NCBI GenBank assembly: GCA_945905915.1
Contig: CAMDQL010000011.1
Span: 1 to 38,808, forward strand
Source: Flavobacterium psychrophilum
GTDB lineage: Bacteria; Bacteroidota; Bacteroidia; Flavobacteriales; Flavobacteriaceae
Length of the DNA stretch: 38,808 bases
Reading direction: 5' to 3'
In this document: one piece after another, positions 1 to 6,875 of the stretch
Numbering within the stretch: position 1 is the first letter of the stretch
Layout: every line of letters begins with the position of its first letter
Notes under the pieces: generated by a model
The model's database searches: none
What the model saw: only the letters and a program-made list of their open reading frames with translations
What the model was told of the DNA's origin: nothing
Program-made: the position numbers and the translations under genes

Positions 1-108
1 AAAAATGCCAAAGAACATTTTAATAACGGAATAGATGCATGTATAAAGTGTCATGAAGTGAAATGTGGCGGACCCATTCCGAAGATTAAAAAATTATATA
101 TCAAATAA
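1..108 (+). CDS. C-terminal fragment of an unidentified protein with a CxxCH motif
   Basis: The window opens inside a reading frame whose last 35 codons end at a TAA at 106-108. The tail reads ACIKCHEVKCGGPIPKIKK followed by four more residues, so it carries C-x2-C-H-x3-C. That could be a heme- or metal-binding cysteine cluster, but with no upstream sequence the family cannot be named. The stop lies 50 bases before the mnmD ATG on the same strand, so the two may be cotranscribed. I do not recognise the protein. Confidence 0.55.
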   Translation, partial: KNAKEHFNNGIDACIKCHEVKCGGPIPKIKKLYIK

Positions 109-158
109 TATAATAATAAGGTTTGAGATGTTTCTTAAACCTTTTTTATTCGCCAAAA

Positions 159-830
159 ATGAAAAGAGAAATATTAATTACCGCTGATGGTTCCACAACC
201 ATTAGAATTCCAGATTGGGATGAGAATTACCATTCCAGTCACGGAGCTATTCAAGAGGCAAAGCATGTTTTCATAGCAAACGGTTTGGATTTGTTTAACA
301 ATCAGGCTGAAATTTCTATTTTGGAAATAGGATTTGGAACCGGTTTAAACGCATTTATTACTTTTTTAGAAACTCAAAAGAAAGAAAAAGTCAATTATGT
401 TGGAGTAGAAGCTTATCCAATTTCTCAAGAAGAAGTAATGCAAATGAATTATCCATCAGAATTAAAGGCAAATTCATTTACAACTATTTTTGAAAAATTA
501 CATAGTTGTGATTGGGAACAAGAGGAAACAATTGCAACTCATTTTAAGTTCACTAAAAGGCAACAATTGTTTCAAGATATAGAAGATAAAAATCTGTATA
601 ATTTAATTTATTTTGATGCTTTTGGCTTTCCTTTACAGCCTGAATTATGGAGCGAACTTATTTTCAAAAAAATGTTTGATGCTTTATTGCCTAATGGTGT
701 TTTAGTAACCTACGCTTGTAGAACCAGTATAAAAAACGCCATGATTGCTGCGGGTTTTACAATTGAAAAGTTACCTGGTGCTCCTGGAAAACGAGAAATG
801 CTAAGAGCAACAAAAAATCTTGTTAAATAA
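159..830 (+). CDS. mnmD: tRNA (5-methylaminomethyl-2-thiouridylate) methyltransferase MnmD
   Basis: SAM-dependent methyltransferase expected to finish the mnm5 modification of tRNA wobble uridine 34; the stand-alone counterpart of the MnmC methyltransferase domain. The 223-residue protein shows the SAM motif LEIGFGTGLNAF at about residues 55-66, and the family hallmark FDAFGFPLQPELWS in its middle, corresponding to the DAFxPxxxPxxW signature. It ends shortly after a glycine-rich PGAPGKREM segment typical of the family, and no FAD-oxidoreductase half follows, so it is monofunctional. I chose the ATG at 159 (MKREILITADGS) over a TTG at 123, because the extra 12 residues look unrelated to the family. 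Family assignment is firm; the exact substrate is inferred from homologs. Confidence 0.9.
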   Translation: MKREILITADGSTTIRIPDWDENYHSSHGAIQEAKHVFIANGLDLFNNQAEISILEIGFGTGLNAFITFLETQKKEKVNYVGVEAYPISQEEVMQMNYPSELKANSFTTIFEKLHSCDWEQEETIATHFKFTKRQQLFQDIEDKNLYNLIYFDAFGFPLQPELWSELIFKKMFDALLPNGVLVTYACRTSIKNAMIAAGFTIEKLPGAPGKREMLRATKNLVK

Positions 831-888
831 AAATTTAGCAAAATTTTAGCATTTTTTTTAACATAAATTTTCTAAATCAATCATTTTT

Positions 889-920
889 TTGATTAATTTT
901 ACAACATGTTCTTATTTTTA
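889..920 (+). promoter_or_regulatory. Candidate Bacteroidota-type promoter for the 64-residue protein
   Basis: TTG at 889-891 is followed after 21 bases by TATTTTTA at 913-920, close to the TTG/TAnnTTTG pattern of Bacteroidota promoters. The ATG lies 25 bases downstream at 946. The last base of the downstream box deviates from consensus. Confidence 0.35.
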
Positions 921-945
921 TATTAACCTATAAATTTAAAAGATT

Positions 946-1140
946 ATGCCTCGAGTTATGTTTACTTACACCAAATCTATTTTGGAACGAGTTAGTTTTG
1001 ATCCCAAATTATTTTGCAAGGAATTAGAAAAAGCATTAAAAAATTTACTTCCTTACGAATTAGAACAATTGCGTGAATGGTTATTACAATTCACCAAAGA
1101 GAAACCCGAATTAAGACAATGTTTAATTTATATTAACTAA
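946..1140 (+). CDS. Small conserved hypothetical protein (64 residues)
   Basis: A 64-residue, lysine- and leucine-rich soluble protein starting MPRVMFTYTKSILERVSF. It has no signal peptide or membrane segment and looks mostly helical (LCKELEKAL-like and LEQLREWLLQF stretches). I recall very similar short proteins in many Flavobacteriia genomes, but no function is known to me. It is a single-gene unit: a candidate promoter lies at 889-920 and a strong hairpin terminator starts just after its stop. Base use matches its neighbours, and the preserved frame with good flanking signals supports a real gene. Confidence 0.75.
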   Translation: MPRVMFTYTKSILERVSFDPKLFCKELEKALKNLLPYELEQLREWLLQFTKEKPELRQCLIYIN

Positions 1141-1141
1141 C

Positions 1142-1171
1142 AAAAAAGTCCCGATTTATCGGGATTTTTTA
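1142..1171. terminator. Bidirectional Rho-independent terminator
   Basis: CCCGA (1150-1154), loop TTTA (1155-1158), TCGGG (1159-1163), extended by flanking A/T pairs, with an A-run on the left and a T-run on the right. It lies between the convergent 64-residue gene and oxyR and can serve both; it reaches the stop codon of oxyR. Confidence 0.85.
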
Positions 1172-2110
1172 TTTATTAGGTTTCGGACTTATAATTTCAA
1201 CATCACTAAAAGCTATTGCTCCTCTAACTACTCCAGAAATAACATCGCGTAAAGCGTTAATGATATGAATTTTTAATTCGTTTTTTGGATATATCAAACT
1301 TACTTCTCTAGCAGGTTTAGGGTCTTTAAAAGCTCTTAATTTAGTTTTATTTTTATCATTTAGATCTAACGTGTGCAGGAAAGGCAGTAAGGTTGTTCCC
1401 AGTCCTTCATCGGCTAATTTTATTAACGTTTCAAAACTACCACTCTCTAATTGAAAATGACTATCTGCAATATATTTATTGTTTTTACATAAATTTAAGA
1501 TGCCATTTCTAAAACAATGTCCGTCTTGTAATAATAAAATAGTATCAAGATCTAAATCGTCTATCGTAATTTCTTTTTTATTAAAACTAACATGATTTTC
1601 TGGCATGTAGGCTACAAAAGGTTCAAAATAAAGCACAATTTCTTTTATATTTTCTTCTTCTAACGGAGTTGCAGCAATGGCACAATCTAAATGACCATTT
1701 TTTAATTTTTTAATGATTTCTTCAGTCGTTTGTTCCTCAATTATCAAATTTACCTTTGGATATTTCTTGATGAAATTATTCAAAAACATTGGAAGTAAAG
1801 TAGGCATAATAGTAGGGATAATTCCTATCTTGAATTCGCCTCCAATATAACCTTTTTGTTGATCTACAATATCTTTTATTCTTCCTGCTTCATTTACAAT
1901 ATTTTTTGCCTGATTTACAATTTTATCACCTACTTCGGTTAGTAAAATGGGTTTTTTACTTCGATCAAAAATTAGTATATCTAATTCATCTTCAAGTTTT
2001 TGAATTTGCATACTTAAAGTAGGTTGTGTTACAAAACATTTCTCAGCAGCAAGTGTAAAGTTTTTGTATTCGGCAACAGCTAAAACATAATGTAATTGAG
2101 TAATAGTCAT
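1169..2110 (-). CDS. oxyR: LysR-family peroxide sensor OxyR
   Basis: Hydrogen-peroxide-responsive LysR-type regulator, 313 residues. The N-terminal winged helix-turn-helix (about 1-60: MTITQLHYVLAVAEYKNFTL, then AAEKCFVTQPTLSMQIQKLE) is followed by a two-lobed LysR sensor domain at about 90-300. The segment DGHCFRNGILNLC places cysteines at residues 199 and 208, the same numbers as the disulfide-forming C199/C208 of E. coli OxyR, so the redox switch is intact. I chose the ATG at 2110 over an upstream start 13 codons earlier, because MTITQLHYVL is the usual LysR N-terminus and the promoter box at 2130-2137 would leave the longer start untranscribed. Its divergent neighbour is a small exported protein and not a catalase, so local targets are unclear. 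Confidence 0.93.
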   Translation of the reverse strand: MTITQLHYVLAVAEYKNFTLAAEKCFVTQPTLSMQIQKLEDELDILIFDRSKKPILLTEVGDKIVNQAKNIVNEAGRIKDIVDQQKGYIGGEFKIGIIPTIMPTLLPMFLNNFIKKYPKVNLIIEEQTTEEIIKKLKNGHLDCAIAATPLEEENIKEIVLYFEPFVAYMPENHVSFNKKEITIDDLDLDTILLLQDGHCFRNGILNLCKNNKYIADSHFQLESGSFETLIKLADEGLGTTLLPFLHTLDLNDKNKTKLRAFKDPKPAREVSLIYPKNELKIHIINALRDVISGVVRGAIAFSDVEIISPKPNK

Positions 2111-2129
2111 GGTATTGATAATTTTGATG

Positions 2130-2137
2130 CAAATATA
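2130..2137 (-). promoter_or_regulatory. Promoter box of oxyR
   Basis: On the minus strand this reads TATATTTG, an exact match to TAnnTTTG, with its downstream edge 19 bases before the oxyR ATG. No convincing upstream TTG partner is visible at the usual distance. Confidence 0.5.
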
Positions 2138-2270
2138 AAAACTAATCAATTAAATTTATATGTTTTGGGTTTTATTATTTGACACATCTTAATCTATATT
2201 AGTATCAAAAAATAATATGTAGATTAAAATATTTTAATAAAATTTTATGATTAAAATTAATTCAAACTAC

Positions 2271-2278
2271 TATTTTTG
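2271..2278 (+). promoter_or_regulatory. Promoter box abutting the start of the small exported protein
   Basis: TATTTTTG matches TAnnTTTG and ends only four bases before the ATG at 2283. If used, transcription would begin at or next to the start codon, giving a leaderless or nearly leaderless message. There is no clear upstream TTG element. Confidence 0.35.
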
Positions 2279-2282
2279 TAGC

Positions 2283-2573
2283 ATGAAATTTTTAGCAAGT
2301 TTAATAGCACTAATTTTTATTACGTTTTTGTCAACTCCTACTTTGATAAGTTTAATTGACAAAGAGGTAGATACTTCATATTTCTATTCCCTGTGCGAAG
2401 AGGAAGAAAGTCAAGTTTGTTTTGACGAAATTAAATCTGTTCCGTTTATAGATTTTGAGTTTGGAAATCTTTCTTGTAATTTACTTAAGTTATTAAATGT
2501 TTCTTCTGAAACTAATTCAAGTTTTACCAATTTAGCACATCAAATTTTTTCACCACCACCAAATTTAGTATAA
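2283..2573 (+). CDS. Small exported or membrane-anchored protein upstream of the SulP transporter
   Basis: A 96-residue protein that starts MKFLASLIALIFITFLSTPT, a signal peptide or single membrane anchor. The rest is an acidic, cysteine-containing region (SLCEEEESQVCFDE and NLSCNLLK) ending in a proline motif, SPPPNLV. The layout (short hydrophobic N-terminus, acidic or metal-ligand-like middle, C-terminal PPP) resembles small exported proteins found beside ion transporters in Bacteroidota, but I cannot name a family. I prefer the ATG at 2283 to the in-frame ATG at 2247, because it gives a clean signal sequence and lies beside a promoter box. The same-strand SulP gene follows after 63 bases, so a shared transcript is plausible. 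Function unknown. Confidence 0.6.
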   Translation: MKFLASLIALIFITFLSTPTLISLIDKEVDTSYFYSLCEEEESQVCFDEIKSVPFIDFEFGNLSCNLLKLLNVSSETNSSFTNLAHQIFSPPPNLV

Positions 2574-2636
2574 TACAATAGTTCATTATCGCTTAATAAA
2601 GAAGCGAATTAGTATTAATGTATTTATATTTTTTTT

Positions 2637-4220
2637 ATGAGTAATCATTCTATTTTTTCCAATGTAAAAGGAGACCTTGCATCTGGATTAGTTGTATTTT
2701 TAGTGGCTTTGCCATTGTGTTTAGGGATAGCGTTAGCTTCAGGTGCGCCATTATTTTCAGGAATAGTATCTGGAGTAATCGGAGGTATTTTAGTTGGGTT
2801 TTTAAGTAACTCTGCATTGAGTGTAACAGGCCCAGCAGCGGGTTTAACAGCAATTGTTTTGACAGCAATTACCGATTTAGGTGGTTTTGATATTTTTTTA
2901 GTTGCTGTAATTTTAGCAGGATTAATTCAAATTGGTCTTGGATTTTTAAAAGCAGGAAGTTTCTCAAATTATTTTCCAACAAGTGTAATCGAAGGTATGC
3001 TTGCTGCTATTGGAATCATCATTATTTTAAAACAAATTCCACATGCTTTTGGCCATGATGTTGATAACGAAGGTGATTTCTTTTTTATTGAAAAGTCGGG
3101 ACACAGCACTTTCGATACATTGTTGGAATCCATTAATTTTATTCATGGCGGTGCATTGATTATTGCACTTTTGTCATTAGCTATTTTGATTACTTGGCAA
3201 AAAGTTCCTGCTTTACAAAAAATCAAAGTGGTTCCAGGAGCATTAGTTGTTGTTGTGGTTAGTATCTTATTAAATGAATTTTTTATTCAATCCGGTTCAA
3301 GTTTAGCAATTATTACTCAAAATCATTTGGTTAGTTTACCATCGTTTACCGAGATTAGTAATGGTTTTGCCTTACCAAATTTTTCAGCATTAACTAATGA
3401 GAAAGTGTGGATTGTTGCTGTTACAATTGCCGTTGTAGCTTCAATTGAAACCTTATTATGTATTGAAGCAACCGATAAATTAGATACATACAAAAGATTT
3501 ACGGATACCAATCGCGAGTTAAAAGCACAAGGAATTGGAAACATTGTTAGTGGATTATTAGGTGGTTTACCAATGACATCAGTAGTAGTTCGTTCCTCTG
3601 CAAACATTAGTTCGGGAGGAAAAACAAAGTTATCTACTATTTTTCATGGTTTTTTATTGATCGTATTTGCTCTAACTATTCCGTTTATCTTAAACAAAAT
3701 CCCGTTAGCCGCTTTGGCAGCCGTTTTATTAATGGTGGGTTATAAATTAGCAAAACCAAGTGTTTTTATTCACTTATGGAAAAGTGGTTATTCGCAATTT
3801 ATTCCTTTTGTAATTACAGTAATTGCTGTTGTAGGCATCGATTTATTAAAAGGGGTTGCAATTGGTTTAGCCGTGAGTATTATTTTTATTTTATACCAAA
3901 ATTTAAAAATTGCTTATTCGTTTAAGAAAGAATCGTTTCACGATGGTGATGTAATTACGATTAAACTTGCACAAGAAGTTTCTTTTTTAAACAAATCTGC
4001 AATTAAAAGTACTTTAGGAAGTATTCCAAATAATTCAAAACTAATTATTGATGCTACAAATACAAAATACATTGATTTTGATGTAGTAGAATTGATAAAA
4101 GATTTTAAAAACGTTCAATCTCAAGATAAGCAAATTGATTTAACCTTAAAAGGTTTTAAAGACTATTATGATTTTGAAGAAATAGAATTTAAACACGTAA
4201 AAATTAAAGAGTCAAAATAA
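2637..4220 (+). CDS. SulP-family anion transporter, probable bicarbonate uptake
   Basis: A 527-residue inner-membrane transporter of the SulP (SLC26-like) family. Hydrophobic segments span about residues 10-430. Family features include the start GDLASGLVVFLVALPLCLGI, the SVTGPAAGLTAIV segment, GNIVSGLLGGLPMTSVVVRS around residues 300-320 and a hydrophobic hairpin near 390-420. The C-terminal 90 residues form a degenerate STAS-like domain (KLIIDATNTKYIDFDVVELI). SulP proteins carry sulfate, bicarbonate or other anions. The carbonic anhydrase gene 19 bases downstream argues for bicarbonate here, as in other SulP-carbonic anhydrase pairs. The family is firm; the substrate is inferred from context only. 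Confidence 0.9.
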   Translation: MSNHSIFSNVKGDLASGLVVFLVALPLCLGIALASGAPLFSGIVSGVIGGILVGFLSNSALSVTGPAAGLTAIVLTAITDLGGFDIFLVAVILAGLIQIGLGFLKAGSFSNYFPTSVIEGMLAAIGIIIILKQIPHAFGHDVDNEGDFFFIEKSGHSTFDTLLESINFIHGGALIIALLSLAILITWQKVPALQKIKVVPGALVVVVVSILLNEFFIQSGSSLAIITQNHLVSLPSFTEISNGFALPNFSALTNEKVWIVAVTIAVVASIETLLCIEATDKLDTYKRFTDTNRELKAQGIGNIVSGLLGGLPMTSVVVRSSANISSGGKTKLSTIFHGFLLIVFALTIPFILNKIPLAALAAVLLMVGYKLAKPSVFIHLWKSGYSQFIPFVITVIAVVGIDLLKGVAIGLAVSIIFILYQNLKIAYSFKKESFHDGDVITIKLAQEVSFLNKSAIKSTLGSIPNNSKLIIDATNTKYIDFDVVELIKDFKNVQSQDKQIDLTLKGFKDYYDFEEIEFKHVKIKESK

Positions 4221-4239
4221 TTTTAAAAAATTTATAGGC

Positions 4240-4923
4240 ATGAAAGCACATAATAAAGAAACGCAAGATCAAATGACACCTCGCACTGCATTGCAATTTT
4301 TAAAAGAGGGAAACAGTCGATTTGTTAATAATTTAAAAGCCAATAGAAATTTACTAGAACAAGCTAATGAAACCAGAGATGGTCAATGGCCATTTGCCAC
4401 TATTTTGAGTTGTATTGATAGTAGAACTTCTGCAGAATTAATTTTTGATCAAGGTTTAGGCGATATATTTTCGGTTAGAATTGCTGGAAACATTGTAAAC
4501 ACAGATATTTTAGGAAGTATGGAATTTGCTTGTAAAGTAGCGGGTTCAAAGCTGATTGTAGTACTAGGTCACACAAAATGTGGTGCGGTAAAAGGAGCTT
4601 GCGACCACGTAGAAATGGGGAACTTAACAGAACTCTTGTCAAAAATTCAACCCGCTGTTTATGAAGAAAAAGAAACTTCTGACAATAGAACTTCAAAAAA
4701 CGGACCTTTTGTAGAAAATGTTGCTCAAATTAATGTTAAAAGAAGTGTAAAAAATATCATTGAAAGAAGTTTTGTTTTAGAACGAATGCTAGAAGCAGGA
4801 CAAATAGGTATTGTAGGAGCAATGCACGATATTGAAACAGGATTAGTAACATTTTACGATGATGTACAATATATTAAAGATGATTTAAATCCTGAATTTA
4901 CAGTTGACGAACTGAGACACTAA
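4240..4923 (+). CDS. Beta-carbonic anhydrase (SulP-linked)
   Basis: A 227-residue cytoplasmic zinc enzyme interconverting CO2 and bicarbonate. Visible active-site elements are SCIDSRT with Cys58, Asp60 and Arg62, and GHTKCGAV with His111 and Cys114, giving the C-D/R-H-C set of beta-class enzymes. The segment IFSVRIAGNIVNTDILGSME between them is typical of the family. It follows the SulP gene by 19 bases, indicating cotranscription and a coupled role: hydrating CO2, or keeping imported bicarbonate in equilibrium for carboxylases. A hairpin terminator at 4946-4994 ends the unit. It is distinct in sequence from the second enzyme at 5019-5654, so the pair is not a recent duplication. Confidence 0.92.
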   Translation: MKAHNKETQDQMTPRTALQFLKEGNSRFVNNLKANRNLLEQANETRDGQWPFATILSCIDSRTSAELIFDQGLGDIFSVRIAGNIVNTDILGSMEFACKVAGSKLIVVLGHTKCGAVKGACDHVEMGNLTELLSKIQPAVYEEKETSDNRTSKNGPFVENVAQINVKRSVKNIIERSFVLERMLEAGQIGIVGAMHDIETGLVTFYDDVQYIKDDLNPEFTVDELRH

Positions 4924-4945
4924 AAAAGTATCTAACTAAATTATT

Positions 4946-4994
4946 AAAGCTATCATTTCAAGAAAAGTAAAAGAAATTGGTAGCTTTTTTTTAT
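4946..4994 (+). terminator. Rho-independent terminator after the first carbonic anhydrase gene
   Basis: AAAGCTATCA (4946-4955) pairs with TGGTAGCTTT (4978-4987), with one G-U wobble, around a loop of about 22 bases, followed by a T-run. The T-run merges into the promoter box of the next gene. Confidence 0.65.
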
Positions 4995-4999
4995 ATTTG
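4992..4999 (+). promoter_or_regulatory. Promoter box of the second carbonic anhydrase gene
   Basis: TATATTTG is an exact TAnnTTTG match, 19 bases before the ATG at 5019, overlapping the end of the upstream terminator. No upstream TTG at a standard distance is seen. Confidence 0.45.
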
Positions 5000-5018
5000 A
5001 TAAAACAAAAAATTTAAA

Positions 5019-5654
5019 ATGGGCGATTTTTATAAAAAAATACTAGATAACAATAAAAAGTGGGTAGAAAATAAATTAGCCATAAGCCCAAATTATTTCA
5101 AAAATTTAGCTGAAGGTCAAAGTCCGCCATTATTATGGATCGGTTGTTCTGATAGCCGAGTACCAGCAAATGAAATCATAGGTGCCGAACCTGGTGAAGT
5201 ATTCGTACATCGAAATATAGCAAATATGGTAGTGCATTCAGACATGAATATGTTAAGTGTCTTGGATTATGCAGTAAATGCCTTAAAAGTAAAGCATGTA
5301 ATTGTTTGCGGTCATTATGGATGTGGTGGTGTAAAAGCAGCAATGGGTAATGATTCTATTGGAATTATTGACAATTGGATTCGTCATATCAAAGATGTAT
5401 ATCGTTTTCATCATGAAGAATTAGATGCAATTAAAGATGAAAAAGAACGATTTAACACATTTGTAGAGGTTAATGTAAAAGAACAAGTACTTGATTTAGC
5501 TAAAACTTCTATTGTACAAAATGCGTGGAAAAACGGTCAAGAACTTACGTTACACGGTTGGGTTTATGGTCTAAATGATGGTTATGTTACCGATTTAGGC
5601 GTAAACTTTAGTTGCGATAAAGATTTAGATGATGTGTACCAATTAAAGTTTTAG
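5019..5654 (+). CDS. Beta-carbonic anhydrase, second copy (Can-like)
   Basis: A 211-residue beta-carbonic anhydrase, about the length of E. coli Can (220). Zinc and catalytic residues are in IGCSDSRVPANEI (Cys43, Asp45, Arg47) and VCGHYGCGGVKAAM (His99, Cys102). The segment GEVFVHRNIANMV and the tail LTLHGWVYGLNDGYVTDLGV fit the Can/CynT type closely. It seems to have its own promoter box at 4992-4999 behind a terminator, so it may be expressed independently of the SulP unit. It probably serves general cytosolic bicarbonate supply. It is convergent with the LETM1-like gene, 24 bases away. Confidence 0.94.
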   Translation: MGDFYKKILDNNKKWVENKLAISPNYFKNLAEGQSPPLLWIGCSDSRVPANEIIGAEPGEVFVHRNIANMVVHSDMNMLSVLDYAVNALKVKHVIVCGHYGCGGVKAAMGNDSIGIIDNWIRHIKDVYRFHHEELDAIKDEKERFNTFVEVNVKEQVLDLAKTSIVQNAWKNGQELTLHGWVYGLNDGYVTDLGVNFSCDKDLDDVYQLKF

Positions 5655-5678
5655 GTTTTAAAATATGGAATTTTCCTA

Positions 5679-6875
5679 TTAATCTTCTAAATTTTCATTA
5701 AAGGCAGAAGGCAATAATTGTGGTATAAATTTGATCAATATAGGTAGTAATAAACTACCTCCTGGAAGTAAAAAAATAGTTAAAGACGGAATTGTTTTAC
5801 AAATGTCGAGTAGCTGTTTTTTTACTTTCTTTTTTTCTTCTTTTGTTAAATCTTTTGATGTTGATTGCGCTAAAAGTTGCATCAATTCACCACTTTCTTT
5901 GATTTCTTTTGTCAATCGATCTTTATTTCTAATAATTAGTTTTGTAACATTTTTGTTCGTATGTTCATAAAAATGCTTGATCGGATTTGAATAATTAAAA
6001 AACGGGATTTCTGCTTTATAAGTTGCTATGAAACGGCGAATTTCAGAATTGCTTTTTTCAAGAATTTGAGAATCAATCTTCAATAAATTACTTATATTTT
6101 CTAAAAAACTATTTTCATCAACTTCTAATTGTTGATCACTCCAAAGCGCCATTTGAGCAATATCTAAAAGATATAATTTTTCTAATATTTCGTTATATTT
6201 TGTTAACTTAAGATCAGTAAACTCAATAGAATCTATGGTTGTAAATTTTGTATATCGGATGGAGTTTTCAAATAATTTCACTAATAATTCATCATATTGT
6301 GATTTATTTTGTTTGATATTTAATGCAAAGGATATGATTTTTATACAATCTGATTCTATGTTTTTTAAATAATCATTGGGTAAATTGTTGTTTTTTAAAT
6401 AATAGTGAAAAGCCAATACATCAATAAACAACAAAGCATTAGTTATAATGTGTGAAAAGTTTTTACTAATGCTATTCTGATTGGTTTGAATGCGACCGTC
6501 AATTACTTTTTCTAATCGGGAGCTGCGAGAACCTTCTGGAAGAATTTTTTTAATAAAATTTAGGTTTTCAGGCTGAATAATTTTGTAAAACTCATAAACC
6601 AACTCAATAAAATCTTTTGAATTACCTTTTTGGTTTTCAAGCGAATAAACCGAGAATAATGTATTTAAAAAACCAACTTTAGTAATTTCATCATAAGACC
6701 ATTTTGATGTATTTAGAGGCGCTTTTAATTGAAAATTGACTACATAACCATAAATAAAACCGGTTGTTCTACAACTTTCATAGAATGACACATAATTACT
6801 TTTAAAATCAATGAAATTATCCTGATTTTCAGTAAAAAACTTATCAATCCATCCGTTGGTTGAAGGGTTTATCAT
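5679..6875 (-). CDS. LETM1-like membrane protein
   Basis: A 398-residue protein, mostly soluble and helical for about 350 residues, ending in a hydrophobic segment at about residues 362-392. That end contains FLLPGGSLLLPILIKFIPQL followed by LPSAF, strikingly like the membrane segment of mitochondrial LETM1 (pattern LLPxxxKxFPxxLPSxF). A basic stretch, LTKEEKKKVKKQL, precedes it, also as in LETM1. Mitochondrial LETM1 is implicated in K+ or Ca2+/H+ exchange; related flavobacterial proteins have been labelled LETM1-related biofilm-associated, and their role is not settled. The ATG overlaps the uvrA stop (ATGA), so translation is probably coupled to uvrA. The family link rests on the C-terminus; the N-terminal 300 residues match nothing I recognise. 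Confidence 0.75.
   Translation of the reverse strand: MINPSTNGWIDKFFTENQDNFIDFKSNYVSFYESCRTTGFIYGYVVNFQLKAPLNTSKWSYDEITKVGFLNTLFSVYSLENQKGNSKDFIELVYEFYKIIQPENLNFIKKILPEGSRSSRLEKVIDGRIQTNQNSISKNFSHIITNALLFIDVLAFHYYLKNNNLPNDYLKNIESDCIKIISFALNIKQNKSQYDELLVKLFENSIRYTKFTTIDSIEFTDLKLTKYNEILEKLYLLDIAQMALWSDQQLEVDENSFLENISNLLKIDSQILEKSNSEIRRFIATYKAEIPFFNYSNPIKHFYEHTNKNVTKLIIRNKDRLTKEIKESGELMQLLAQSTSKDLTKEEKKKVKKQLLDICKTIPSLTIFLLPGGSLLLPILIKFIPQLLPSAFNENLED

Noticed and set aside
2589..2607. Hairpin TCGCTT/AAGCGA between the small exported protein and SulP
   Set aside because: Only a 6-base stem with no adjacent T-run; too weak to call a terminator or attenuator.
2650..2868. Minus-strand ORF inside the SulP gene
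   Set aside because: Low-complexity leucine-rich translation antisense to a clear transporter; a shadow frame.
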